Positions 26,260 to 36,189 of a stretch of 64,000 nucleotides of DNA are shown piece by piece. Positions within the stretch are counted from its first letter, which is position 1, and every line of letters starts with the position of its first letter. The notes under the pieces were generated by a model. It made no database searches. It was not told where the DNA came from and was given only the letters and a program-made list of their open reading frames with translations. The stretch is from Roseovarius faecimaris (GTDB lineage Bacteria > Pseudomonadota > Alphaproteobacteria > Rhodobacterales > Rhodobacteraceae): assembly GCF_009762325.1 (NCBI RefSeq), contig NZ_CP034348.1:1122501-1186500 (forward strand). The letters are read 5' to 3'. Made by a program: the position numbers and the translations under genes.

Positions 26260-27474
26260 TCAAGTCCCGTAGGCGAGCGGATCCCCTTCCATCACCTGAC
26301 CTGCGGCAGAGAGAAGTATATCAGCGACCAAGTCCTGCTCGGCCCGGGTCAGCCTTGCGGGCAGACGTACATCGCAGGCGCGCATCAGCATGGCACGGGT
26401 TTGCGGAAGATCCGGGGCCTCACCGGGAAGGAATTTCCAGTTCCAATAGGCCCGGGCGTTGTCCTTGCTCTGGCCGAAGACCTGCACCTTGACTCCGCCC
26501 GCATCGGCGGCGGCGACAAAGGCATCCACATCGTCGTCCGACAGCCCCACGAGGTTGAACTGGATCGAATCCGGTGCGCGTTCTTCCTTGGGCAGGGGAT
26601 CCGGCACATGCAGCCAGAGCGAGGTATTGAGCCGGGCCGCCACATGATCATGCCCTGCGCGGCCATCGCGCACGCGGCGCGGGATCTCGGGAAGCTGTGC
26701 GCGGATAATCGCGGCCGAAAGGTTGGACAGACGCAGATTGTACAGCGGAACATGGTTTTGCCAGCGCGCGAAGGCCGCTTCAAGTTCGGCATCCATCCCG
26801 TTGAAATGTTTCGCCCAATTATGCTCGTATGCACCTGACATGATCACGGCGCGCGCGATCAGATCGGCGTCGTCGGTGATCAGGATCCCGCCTTCGCCTG
26901 CGTTGACGAGCTTGTAGGATTGAAAGCTGAAACAGCCCACCCGCCCGATCGTCCCGATATTACGGCCGTCCCAGGTGGTGCCGAGCGAATGCGCGGCGTC
27001 TTCGATCACGGGGATATCGCGCGCCTCGCAGAGTGCCATGATCGCGTCCATGTCCGAGGTATGACCCCGCATATGGCTGATGATCACGGCCGAGATATTC
27101 GCATCAAGTTTGGCCTCGAAGTCCTTGAGGTCAATCCGGTAATTCTCACCCACCTCACACAGAACCGGGACGCAATCGGCATGCACGACCGAAGATGGCA
27201 CCGCCGCGAAGGTAAAGCCGGGGATCAGCACGCGCGCGTCGCGCGGCAGGCCAAGCGCCTTGAGCGACAGGAACAGTGCGGCAGAGCAGGACGAAACAGC
27301 AAGCGCATAGCGGCTGCCCATGAGAGCGGCAAATTCCTGCTCCAGAAGCGTCACCGGTGCGTTTTCAGGCGCGGTATAGCGGAAAAGATCGCCGGATTTC
27401 AGAAGCTTGTCGATTTCCTTGCGGGCGGATTCGGGGATCGGCTCAGCGTCATAAACGTTCGGAGGGAGTGGCAT
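26260..27474 (-). CDS. DegT/DnrJ/EryC1/StrS-family aminotransferase
   Basis: A 404-residue PLP enzyme of the DegT family, usually sugar aminotransferases but also other carbonyl substrates. Motifs are YALAVSSCSAALFLSLKALG, VLIPGFTFAAVPSSVVHADC, VIEDAAHSLGTTWDG and the PLP lysine in CFSFQSYKLVNAGEGG. The ATG at 27474 is chosen because AGGA lies upstream and a longer start would add a non-family leader. An inverted repeat TTCGG-AATA-CCGAA lies at 27498-27511, just before the gene. No sugar-biosynthesis genes are next to it. Confidence 0.88.
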   Translation of the reverse strand: MPLPPNVYDAEPIPESARKEIDKLLKSGDLFRYTAPENAPVTLLEQEFAALMGSRYALAVSSCSAALFLSLKALGLPRDARVLIPGFTFAAVPSSVVHADCVPVLCEVGENYRIDLKDFEAKLDANISAVIISHMRGHTSDMDAIMALCEARDIPVIEDAAHSLGTTWDGRNIGTIGRVGCFSFQSYKLVNAGEGGILITDDADLIARAVIMSGAYEHNWAKHFNGMDAELEAAFARWQNHVPLYNLRLSNLSAAIIRAQLPEIPRRVRDGRAGHDHVAARLNTSLWLHVPDPLPKEERAPDSIQFNLVGLSDDDVDAFVAAADAGGVKVQVFGQSKDNARAYWNWKFLPGEAPDLPQTRAMLMRACDVRLPARLTRAEQDLVADILLSAAGQVMEGDPLAYGT

Positions 27475-27497
27475 CTTCGGATTTCCTGAAACTAGAC

Positions 27498-27511
27498 TTC
27501 GGAATACCGAA
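27498..27511. promoter_or_regulatory. Inverted repeat before the DegT-type gene
   Basis: TTCGG-AATA-CCGAA lies 24 bases before the start codon at 27474, inside an AT-rich leader. It could be an operator or a small hairpin in the 5' untranslated RNA. No regulator is identified. Confidence 0.3.
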
Positions 27512-27639
27512 ATACATACTCCAAAGAGGGGTAAAACCCAAGTGTTAATTCTGTGACCTTTTCTGGGCGCGAAACTTCGCGCACCGCCCTTGTGGGCGGC
27601 CCGCTGAGGCAGAAACATCAGTAAAAGAAATTTGCCGGG

Positions 27640-28944
27640 TTACATGCCCAGACGGTCGCGCATGGCATACCAGGTCATCGCCAGCGCAAGAAGAGGCGAG
27701 CGCATCATGGCCCCGCCCGGAAACACCTGGGCGGGTACGCGCGCCATGATGTCAAACCCTTCGGATTGCCCGGCAATCGCCTGAGCCATGAGCTTGCCTG
27801 CATGGGTGGCATTGCCCACGCCGTGCCCTGAATAGCCGGACGCCGACAGGATATTCGGCGCCACCCGGGCCAGATAGGGCATCCGCCGCATGGTGATGGC
27901 CAGCGTCCCGCCCCAGCTATAGTCGATCCTCACATCCCGAAGATGCGGGTAGATCTCAAGCATCGGTTTGCGCACCGTCGCTGTGATGTCGCGCGGGAAC
28001 TTGTAACCATAGCTTTCGCCGCCGCCAAAAAGCAGCCGCCCGTCATGGCTGAGCCGGTAGTAATTCACCACGAACTTGCTGTCGGCCACCGCGATATCGC
28101 GGGTCAGCACCTGCGCGGCGGCATCGCCCAGGGGCTCGGTGGCGATGATGAAATTGTTGATCGGCATGACCCGCGCGGCCACCTTGCGGTCCAGCCCGCC
28201 CAGATAGCCATTGCAGGCCAGGATCACATGATCGGCTGCAATGCGCCCGCGATCGGTCTGAACCACGGGCTTGGCGCCGCGCTGGATATGATGCACCTCG
28301 GAGCGCTCGTAAATCCGGACGCCCGCCAAAACGGCGGCCTTGGCCAGCCCCAGCGCATAGGCCAGCGGATGCAGATGCGCCGCCCCCATATCAAGCGTGC
28401 CGCCATGATAGCTTGGCGAGGGGACAATCGCGCGCATGGCCTCGGCGTCGAGCGTCTCGATCTGGTCATAGCCATAGCGGTCCTGCAGGTGACGCGCATA
28501 GGCGTGCTCCTCGGCCATCTCACGCGCGGAAAAACAGGTATGCGCAACCCCCGGTTTCAGGTGGCAGTCAATCTTGTGCTTTGCGATCAATGATTTCACG
28601 AGGTCTTTTGTCGCTTCAGCCTGCTCCCACAGCAGCCGGGCATCATCCTGCCCCACCAGTTTTTCAAGGCTGTCCTGACCGACCCGCTGACCCGATCCGA
28701 GCTGACCGCCATTGCGCCCCGAGGCCCCGAACCCCACGCGATGCGCCTCCACAAGCGCCACCTCGTAACCGGCTTCCGCCAGGTGCAGTGCCGCGGACAG
28801 CCCGGTGAAGCCGCCGCCGATGATGCAGACATCCGCGCGCGTCTCGCCCCGGAGCGGGGCAAACTCTTTCAGCGGCTCGATCGTCGCCGCGTACCAGCTG
28901 TCCGGGTATTGCCCGGGGCGGTCATTGCTGTGCAGAAGGTTCAT
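27640..28944 (-). CDS. puuB: FAD-dependent amine oxidase, gamma-glutamylputrescine oxidoreductase-like
   Basis: A 434-residue DAO-family flavoenzyme. The dinucleotide fold is CIIGGGFTGLSAALHLAEAG, then VALVEAHRVGFGASGRNGGQ. The C-terminal block WGGTLAITMRRMPYLARVAPNI and YSGHGVGNATHAGKL is the PuuB/OrdL signature. PuuB oxidises gamma-glutamyl-putrescine to the aldehyde. It is the last gene of an operon with glutamine-synthetase paralogues and an amidotransferase, matching the Puu pathway. Its start lies 23 bases inside the preceding gene. Confidence 0.9.
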   Translation of the reverse strand: MNLLHSNDRPGQYPDSWYAATIEPLKEFAPLRGETRADVCIIGGGFTGLSAALHLAEAGYEVALVEAHRVGFGASGRNGGQLGSGQRVGQDSLEKLVGQDDARLLWEQAEATKDLVKSLIAKHKIDCHLKPGVAHTCFSAREMAEEHAYARHLQDRYGYDQIETLDAEAMRAIVPSPSYHGGTLDMGAAHLHPLAYALGLAKAAVLAGVRIYERSEVHHIQRGAKPVVQTDRGRIAADHVILACNGYLGGLDRKVAARVMPINNFIIATEPLGDAAAQVLTRDIAVADSKFVVNYYRLSHDGRLLFGGGESYGYKFPRDITATVRKPMLEIYPHLRDVRIDYSWGGTLAITMRRMPYLARVAPNILSASGYSGHGVGNATHAGKLMAQAIAGQSEGFDIMARVPAQVFPGGAMMRSPLLALAMTWYAMRDRLGM

Positions 28945-30115
28945 CGTCGGCGATCCTGAAATAGGAGAGGGTGAAGGTCGGCGGTTTCGAGCGGGTCACG
29001 CGGATCGCGTCCACCGTTTTGACCGGCAGTTCGATCTTGAAACAACCGGGGCAGGGGCGGCTCAGAACCTCTTCGGCAAGGGCATCGAGCCTCGGCGCAA
29101 GCGTTTCCGGCTCGCGGGCGAAATCGGGCATCCGGGAGAACGGGTCAGGACCCATCAGGGCATCGGCAAGACGCGGGGTCAGATCGACAAGCAGGTAGGG
29201 CTTGACCACCATGATCCGGTCGATCCCGCGCGGGTGCTCCTGTTCGTCGTAGAGATACCCCTCAAACGCGTCCGAGACGACGGGCCAGCCGGTTTGGGGC
29301 GGATAAATGTAGCTGAAATCGATCGGCCCGAGCCTGTAGGCATCGGTTTCCGGGTAGGCGTGGGTGAAGGCGGCAACGAAACGCGCGCGATACTCGGCCT
29401 CGTCGAAAGGGGTAAGCGGGGTGTTGCCGCTCTCGTCCGTGTCCAGCAACACCGCCGGCAGATCGAGCCGCACCCGGGCGGGATACATGATCGTGCCCGG
29501 CGGCGGCAGGTCCGCAGGCTCGATCAGCACGATGCTCTCGTCGCGCAGCGCCTTGAAATGAGCGGCACGCACCTTGTCGGGATGCGCAAAGCGTTCGGTG
29601 ATCAGCTCCACCGGTTTCGACGCCTCCAGCAAACCGGCCAGATCACGTTGGTGCCGCGCATCTCCTCCGATCTCGCCGCTGGTGCAGAACACCGGGGCGC
29701 AGGTGAAGCTTTTGACCTCTTCCTTGCCTCGGATCAGGGTGGCAAAACGGCCGTCGGGCGGGTTTCCGGGCGGGCTCATGAAGAGGATCGACAAAAGCAG
29801 CAGCTTCATCGTCTCGCCCGGTTTGTCCGTGTAATACGCCGTGGGCTGGGCGGCGCGCAGCGCGGTCTGATCGGTCACCACACGCCAATCGCCTCCCGTG
29901 GCCAGAGGGTGCAGCATCAGCGCATAGTCCGGGCCATTCTCCAGATCGGCGTCCTGCAGGATCATGTGCCGCACCACGCCGGAGGGATCCTTTTCGGAAG
30001 GCGCGGAGGGGTCGCCCCGGACCGCATCCGACGTTCCTCCACCAAGGCTCAGGGTCACCACAGCGCCCAGGGCCAGAGCGACGGCCCCGGCAGCTATCAG
30101 TCCGCGCTTAGACAT
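28922..30115 (-). CDS. Unknown exported or membrane-anchored protein inside the Puu-like operon
   Basis: A 397-residue protein whose family I do not recognise. A short N-terminal hydrophobic segment (GLIAAGAVALALGAVVTLSL) suggests export or an inner-membrane anchor; there is no lipobox. The body has few cysteines: FTCAPVFCTSGE near residues 137-148 and RPCPGCFK with a CxxC near 358-365. It overlaps puuA by 8 bases and puuB by 23, so it is co-translated with polyamine genes. A link to polyamine use is suggested by position only. Confidence 0.8.
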   Translation of the reverse strand: MSKRGLIAAGAVALALGAVVTLSLGGGTSDAVRGDPSAPSEKDPSGVVRHMILQDADLENGPDYALMLHPLATGGDWRVVTDQTALRAAQPTAYYTDKPGETMKLLLLSILFMSPPGNPPDGRFATLIRGKEEVKSFTCAPVFCTSGEIGGDARHQRDLAGLLEASKPVELITERFAHPDKVRAAHFKALRDESIVLIEPADLPPPGTIMYPARVRLDLPAVLLDTDESGNTPLTPFDEAEYRARFVAAFTHAYPETDAYRLGPIDFSYIYPPQTGWPVVSDAFEGYLYDEQEHPRGIDRIMVVKPYLLVDLTPRLADALMGPDPFSRMPDFAREPETLAPRLDALAEEVLSRPCPGCFKIELPVKTVDAIRVTRSKPPTFTLSYFRIADDEPSAQQ

Positions 30116-31469
30116 TCAGCAGCAGATGCTCGCGTTCCCAGGGGCTGATCACGGCAAGGAATTCTTCGTATTCATCACGCTTGATGGCAGTGTAGACGCG
30201 GGCGAATTCGGGGTGCAGAACGCTTTGCAGCTCCGTGGCCTCTTCGAACAGGTCGAGCGCATCGCCCAGGATTTGCGGGATGCCGGTGTCACCCTCATAG
30301 GCGTTGCCCTTGAATTGCGGGCGCGGGCGCAGTTCGTTCTTCAGGCCGAGATAGCCGCAGGCCAACGATGCCGCGATGCCGAGATAGGGGTTGCAGTCCA
30401 TCCCGGCGAGCCGGTTTTCCACCCGCCGCGATTCCGGCCCCGAGATGGGCACGCGGATGCCGGTGGTGCGGTTGTCACGGGCCCATTCCAGGTTCACCGG
30501 GGCCGAATGCGCGCGCACGTAGCGGCGATAGGAGTTCACGTAAGGCGCGAGGATGGCAATGGCCGCGGGCAGATGTGCCTGCAACCCGCCGATAAAGTGA
30601 TAGAAGGCGTCCGTCTCACCGCCCTGCGGGCCGCTGAAGATGTTCTTGCCGGTTTCGATATCCATGATCGAATGGTGGATATGCATCGCACTTCCGGGCT
30701 CGTCTTCGATGGGTTTGGCCATGAAGGTGGCAAAGCAGTCATGCCGCAACGCCGCCTCACGGATGAGCCGCTTGAAGAAGAACACCTCGTCAGCGAGCTT
30801 GATCGGGTCGCCATGTTGCAGGTTGATCTCAAGCTGTCCGGCGCCGCCCTCCTGGGTGATCCCGTCAACCTCAAAGCCCTGCGCTTCGGCAAAATCGTAA
30901 ATATCGTCGATCACCGGGCCGAACTCATCGACGGCGGTCATCGAATAGGCCTGCCGCGCCGCCGCCGGGCGGCCTGAGCGGCCCATCATCGGTTCGATCT
31001 TCTTGGCCGGGTCGAGGTTGCGCGCAACGAGGTAGAACTCCATCTCCGGCGCAACGACAGGTTCCATACCCTCCTTGCGGTACAACTCCACCACGCGCTT
31101 GAGCACGTTGCGCGGGCTGTAGGGGATCGGTTTCTTGTCGCGGTCCTGCGCGTCATGGATCACCTGTATCGTCCAGTCCCCTGTCCAGGGCGCCGCCGAG
31201 GCGGTTTCCATATCCGGCACCAGAACCATGTCGCGCTCGATCCAGTCGCCTTCGTCATCGGCGTCGTCGGCATAGCCCCCGGTCACGGTCTGGAAAAAGA
31301 TCGAGTCGGGCAGATGGAAATAATCCTGCTTGTTGAACTTGCCCGCAGGCACCGCCTTGCCGCGGGCGATGCCGGGCAGGTCGGCGATGATGCATTCCAC
31401 CTCGTCGAGCCGTTTGCCCTCGAGATATGCCTTGGCGGCTTCGGGAAGTTTGCTGATCCAGTTGGCCAT
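30108..31469 (-). CDS. puuA: Gamma-glutamylputrescine synthetase-like glutamine synthetase
   Basis: A 453-residue type I glutamine-synthetase-fold protein of the PuuA group. It ligates glutamate to an amine such as putrescine using ATP. Motifs include VVAPEMEFYLVA (metal site), GAGQLEINLQHGDP, GSAMHIHHSIMD and NSYRRYVRAHSAP. The ATG at 31469 is preferred to a GTG at 31478 because GAGGTG lies upstream. It lacks the adenylylation-site context of GlnA. It abuts the amidotransferase gene and overlaps the unknown 397-residue gene. Confidence 0.9.
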   Translation of the reverse strand: MANWISKLPEAAKAYLEGKRLDEVECIIADLPGIARGKAVPAGKFNKQDYFHLPDSIFFQTVTGGYADDADDEGDWIERDMVLVPDMETASAAPWTGDWTIQVIHDAQDRDKKPIPYSPRNVLKRVVELYRKEGMEPVVAPEMEFYLVARNLDPAKKIEPMMGRSGRPAAARQAYSMTAVDEFGPVIDDIYDFAEAQGFEVDGITQEGGAGQLEINLQHGDPIKLADEVFFFKRLIREAALRHDCFATFMAKPIEDEPGSAMHIHHSIMDIETGKNIFSGPQGGETDAFYHFIGGLQAHLPAAIAILAPYVNSYRRYVRAHSAPVNLEWARDNRTTGIRVPISGPESRRVENRLAGMDCNPYLGIAASLACGYLGLKNELRPRPQFKGNAYEGDTGIPQILGDALDLFEEATELQSVLHPEFARVYTAIKRDEYEEFLAVISPWEREHLLLNV

Positions 31470-31470
31470 A

Positions 31471-32163
31471 TCAGGCACCTCGTTTCAGGACCTCCGCCAT
31501 GCGGTCTGCAATGGCGGGGCTTTGGGTTGGGGCATGAAGCCGGGTGGCGGCGGCCTGCAATATCTCATCCGGCACCACCCCTTTGCCGCGGTATTTTAGC
31601 AGGAAATCAATCATGTCCGACGTGAATTCCGGGTGCGGCTGAATGGTGTATACATGTTCGCCATAGACCAGCGCGGCATTGGAGCAGAAATCGGAAGAGC
31701 CGACCACCTCGGCCCCCTCCGGCAGTTCCACAACCTGATCCTGGTGCCAGGCGTTGAGGCTGCGGGTTTCCCCCTCGATCTCATAGGAGGTGTGGCCAAT
31801 GGACCAGCCACCGTCATATTTGACGACCTTGCCGCCAAGCGCCTGCGCGATGATCTGATGGCCGAAACAAACGCCGATCAACGGCACGCCCGCCGCATAG
31901 ACATCCCGGATGAACGCCTCGAGCGGGGGTATCCAGGCGTGATCCTCATAGACGCCATGCTTGGAGCCGGTGATCAGCCAGCCGTCGCATTCGTCCGGAC
32001 TTGCCGGGATGACACCGCCCTCGCAATCGTAGCTTTTGAAGTTGAACCCATGCCCGTCGAGCAGCCGCGCGAACATCGCGTCATAATCGCCCAGTGCCTC
32101 CAGCACCTCGGGCACCGCATGGCCGGTCATCAGGATACCGATGGTTTTGCCGGGTTGCGTCAT
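31471..32163 (-). CDS. Class I glutamine amidotransferase
   Basis: A 230-residue GATase with the catalytic triad C99 (LIGVCFGHQ), H177 and E179 (IQPHPEF). The N-terminal part (TIGILMTGHAVPEVLEALGD) matches stand-alone GMP-synthase-like amidotransferases often found with PuuA-like genes. Here it probably hydrolyses a gamma-glutamyl intermediate, standing in for PuuD, which is of another length and sequence. It lies between the two glutamine-synthetase paralogues with almost no gaps. Confidence 0.86.
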   Translation of the reverse strand: MTQPGKTIGILMTGHAVPEVLEALGDYDAMFARLLDGHGFNFKSYDCEGGVIPASPDECDGWLITGSKHGVYEDHAWIPPLEAFIRDVYAAGVPLIGVCFGHQIIAQALGGKVVKYDGGWSIGHTSYEIEGETRSLNAWHQDQVVELPEGAEVVGSSDFCSNAALVYGEHVYTIQPHPEFTSDMIDFLLKYRGKGVVPDEILQAAATRLHAPTQSPAIADRMAEVLKRGA

Positions 32164-32181
32164 TTTCCGTCCTCAGCTTTT

Positions 32182-33507
32182 TCACACCGCGTTGACATAG
32201 GTTTTCCAATGCTGCTCCTGCGGTATATCTGCCATCAGGCGCAGCTCCTGCCGCTTGGTCAAGACCAGATTGGTGATCAACCCCTCGGGGAAGATCGCGC
32301 GCATCAGCGGGTCCGCCTCGAAGCGGTCGATCGCGTTTTCCCAATCGGGGGCGAGTTGGGGCAGGTCGAGGTCATAAGCATTGCCCTGCATCGGCTCGGG
32401 CGGGCTCATGCCTTCCTCGATCCCGGTGATCGCGGCGCCCAGAATGCCCGCGAAGGTCAGGTAGGGGTTGATATCCCCGCCCGCCACGCGATGTTCGATC
32501 CGCCGCGCGGCATAGGGCCCGCCGGGGATGCGGACCGCTGCGGTGCGGTTCTCATAGGCCCAGCAGACAGAGGTAGGCGCGTGATTGCCCGGCACCATCC
32601 GGCGATAGCTGTTGGCATGGGGCGCAAACAGCAGGGTGGAGGCCGGCATCGCCGCGAGGCAGCCTGCGACCGCCTGATGCAGGGTCTCGGTGCCTTCTTC
32701 GCCACCATTGTCAAAGACGTTCTTGCCCGCCGCATCCAGCACCGAGAAATGCATATGCATCCCGTTGCCTGCATCTTCTTCGAACGGTTTGGCCATGAAG
32801 GTCGCGGCAAAGCCGAACTTGCGCGCCAGCCCCTTGATCAGCGCCTTGAACAGCCAGGTATCGTCAGCGGCCTTGAGCGCGTCCTGATGGTTGAGCGTGA
32901 TCTCGAACTGGCCGACGCCGCTCTCCGAAGTGGTGGTCTGCGCGGGAATGTTCATCGCTTCGCAGGCGTCGTAAAGCGCCGAAAAGAACGGGTCGAACGC
33001 GTCGAGATGCAGCAGCGAAAGCACTGCGGCGGATTGCAGCCGACGACCGGTCTGCGGGTTCATCACCGCATCCAGCGCCTCTCCGCTGTCGTCGATCAGG
33101 GTGAACTCCAGCTCGGTTGCGGCCTGCACCGTCCAGCCGCGCGCCGCATAGCGCGCCAGCACCGATTTCAGCGCCAGCCGCGGATCGCCGTCAAACGGCG
33201 TGCCGTCGTCATGGAACATTTCCATCGGCACCAGCGCCTGCCGCGCGTCCAGCCACGGGATCGGCATCGCCCCGCGCTCGGTCGGGCGCAGCACACCATC
33301 GGCATCGCCGGTCTCGAACACCAGGGGCGAGCCTTCGATATCAAGCCCGAACACATCCACATTCAGCGCCGAAAGCGGCATGCGCACGGCACCGGTGTCG
33401 AGTTTCGCGGCATAGCTGCCGGGGATACGCTTGCCGCGCATCTGGCCGTTGAGGTCACAGGCGGCCACGCGCAGCGTGTGGTAAGAGGAGAGGTCCATTC
33501 TGGCCAT
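32182..33507 (-). CDS. Second glutamine synthetase-family protein of the polyamine operon
   Basis: A 441-residue paralogue of the puuA product with ELEFTLIDDSG, GVGQFEITLNH, NGMHMHFSVLD and HANSYRRMVPGNHAP. It is first in the operon, and its amine partner may differ from that of the second copy. An AT-rich stretch (33558-33598) just upstream contains TTTGATCAAA and is the probable promoter region. Two PuuA-like ligases in one operon is a known arrangement in Rhodobacterales. The specificity is not predictable by eye. Confidence 0.88.
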   Translation of the reverse strand: MARMDLSSYHTLRVAACDLNGQMRGKRIPGSYAAKLDTGAVRMPLSALNVDVFGLDIEGSPLVFETGDADGVLRPTERGAMPIPWLDARQALVPMEMFHDDGTPFDGDPRLALKSVLARYAARGWTVQAATELEFTLIDDSGEALDAVMNPQTGRRLQSAAVLSLLHLDAFDPFFSALYDACEAMNIPAQTTTSESGVGQFEITLNHQDALKAADDTWLFKALIKGLARKFGFAATFMAKPFEEDAGNGMHMHFSVLDAAGKNVFDNGGEEGTETLHQAVAGCLAAMPASTLLFAPHANSYRRMVPGNHAPTSVCWAYENRTAAVRIPGGPYAARRIEHRVAGGDINPYLTFAGILGAAITGIEEGMSPPEPMQGNAYDLDLPQLAPDWENAIDRFEADPLMRAIFPEGLITNLVLTKRQELRLMADIPQEQHWKTYVNAV

Positions 33508-33621
33508 CCGTCAAAGAATTTGCGCCAGAGTAATCTCAAGCGCGAGGGCGCGCCAGCAATAATTTGATCAAAATATTTATTAGTATGAAAATAAGCGGTT
33601 AAGCCCAAAAATGCCCGTGTG

Positions 33622-33872
33622 TTAGGCGTCTCGGTCTTCAGGCGGCGCATCCGGGTCGGCCTGACCAATCCCCAGAAAGACCGGCTTCAGCGGAACGATC
33701 CACAGGATGCCCAGACCAACGAAGACCAGCAATTCGGTCAGGATGCCAAGCCCGTCATACCGCGCGCGCAGCCAGTCGGTCAGGTTCACCGCCACGATCA
33801 CATAGACCGGCAGGGCCACTAGCAGAATGATCAGCGCCCAGCGGCGGCGGGCTTTGTAGCTCAGCTTTGACA

Positions 33873-33873
<1 letters not shown>
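33622..33873 (-). CDS. DUF2842 small membrane protein
   Basis: An 83-residue protein with two membrane helices (RWALIILLVALPVYVIVAVN and LTELLVFVGLGILWIVPLKP), matching the DUF2842 family found in alphaproteobacteria. The function is unknown. The ATG at 33873 overlaps the purA stop by one base (TGATG), so it is co-transcribed with purA. The C-terminal tail is short and acidic. A longer start at 33948 is not supported by a ribosome binding site. Confidence 0.85.
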
Positions 33874-35168
<1,295 letters not shown>

Positions 35169-35301
35169 TCCAGACCTCTTTGCTCGATTGCGAAACCCGC
35201 GCCGGTATACCGGGCCGCCGGGGCAGGGGGAACCGCTAATTCGCCGCAGTCTCGCAAAATGCGAGGCTTGCGCCGACGGGACGGGCGCGGCAAGCTGCGC
35301 C

Positions 35302-35523
35302 ATGGCCCGGCACATCCGACCAGACAGTCAGAGTTTCCAGCGCTTCTACTACACCAAAGTGGGGCTGGGCGAAGGCTGTGGCTGTGCCGAACGGGTGATC
35401 GACGTGTACGAGGCCGACCGAAAGGCAGGAGAGGCGGTGCATGGCACGGTCGGGCCCCGCCTGGGCCTGGCGCAGCGCGCCCGGCGTCTGCTGAATGCGC
35501 TCGGGCTTTTTCGCCGCGCGTGA
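35302..35523 (+). CDS. Small hypothetical protein
   Basis: A 73-residue basic protein ([20 protein letters not shown], then [18 protein letters not shown]). Codon use with G or C at third positions agrees with the region, but no Shine-Dalgarno stands out and no family is recognised. It has a CGC pair and a helical Arg/Leu-rich C terminus. It may be a real short gene between divergent purA and secG, or a chance open frame. Confidence 0.4.
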   Translation: MARHIRPDSQSFQRFYYTKVGLGEGCGCAERVIDVYEADRKAGEAVHGTVGPRLGLAQRARRLLNALGLFRRA

Positions 35524-35619
35524 CGCGGAAAGCGAAGCGCGGTCATGTTCGCGGGTTGCGGGGCGCGCGCGAATTGCATAGATAGCGCGGGAGTTCACAA
35601 AACGGGCCTTGGCGCACGC

Positions 35620-35979
35620 ATGGAAAACGTTGTCCTGATCATCCACCTTCTTCTGGCTCTCGCCCTTATTGGCGTGGTGCTTTTGCAGCGCTCGGAGGGC
35701 GGTGGCCTTGGCATGGGCGGCGGCGGCGGGGCCATTTCGGGCCGGGCCGCGGCCACAGCACTGGGCAAGATGACCTGGCTGCTGGCGGCTGCGTTTATCT
35801 GCACCTCGATCACGCTGACGATCATTGCGGCCAAGAACTCGGCAGGCAGTTCGGTGCTTGACCGGATCACCGACGCGCCCGTGCAGCAAGAGGCCGATCC
35901 GGCACTGCCGGATACCGGCGACAGCCTGCTGCCGCCTTCAGCGGATGAAAACGCGCCGCTCGTGCCAACCGCAGAGTAA
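35620..35979 (+). CDS. secG: Protein translocase subunit SecG
   Basis: A 119-residue SecG with two membrane helices: ENVVLIIHLLLALALIGVVL and MTWLLAAAFICTSITLTIIA. The Gly-rich cytosolic loop SEGGGLGMGGGGGAISGRA between them is characteristic. It supports SecYE-mediated export. The Ala/Pro-rich acidic tail is typical of alphaproteobacterial SecG. The ATG at 35620 fixes the family N terminus; a longer reading frame adds no homologous sequence. It lies ahead of pyrG, a common neighbour. Confidence 0.93.
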   Translation: MENVVLIIHLLLALALIGVVLLQRSEGGGLGMGGGGGAISGRAAATALGKMTWLLAAAFICTSITLTIIAAKNSAGSSVLDRITDAPVQQEADPALPDTGDSLLPPSADENAPLVPTAE

Positions 35980-36189
35980 ACCAAGCCGTCAGCACCGGGT
36001 GACGCAACGGCAATTTGCCACAAACTCTTGAGGTGCGTGGGTTTGCGTTAACATCATCTTGCGGTTGGGTTGCGAAACAGACGCGAATCCGTTAAAGCTC
36101 AAATCCCGTGGTGCTGCGGTAGAATCGATCCCGATTCGCGCTGTCCAGGGCCTCAGTCAGAGCCAGAAATCACGGGGGGCGGCCAACGC

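Noticed and set aside
33558..33598. TTTGATCAAA upstream of the polyamine operon as an FNR box
   Set aside because: The half sites lack the 4-base spacer of TTGAT-N4-ATCAA, so it does not fit. It may simply be part of an AT-rich promoter.
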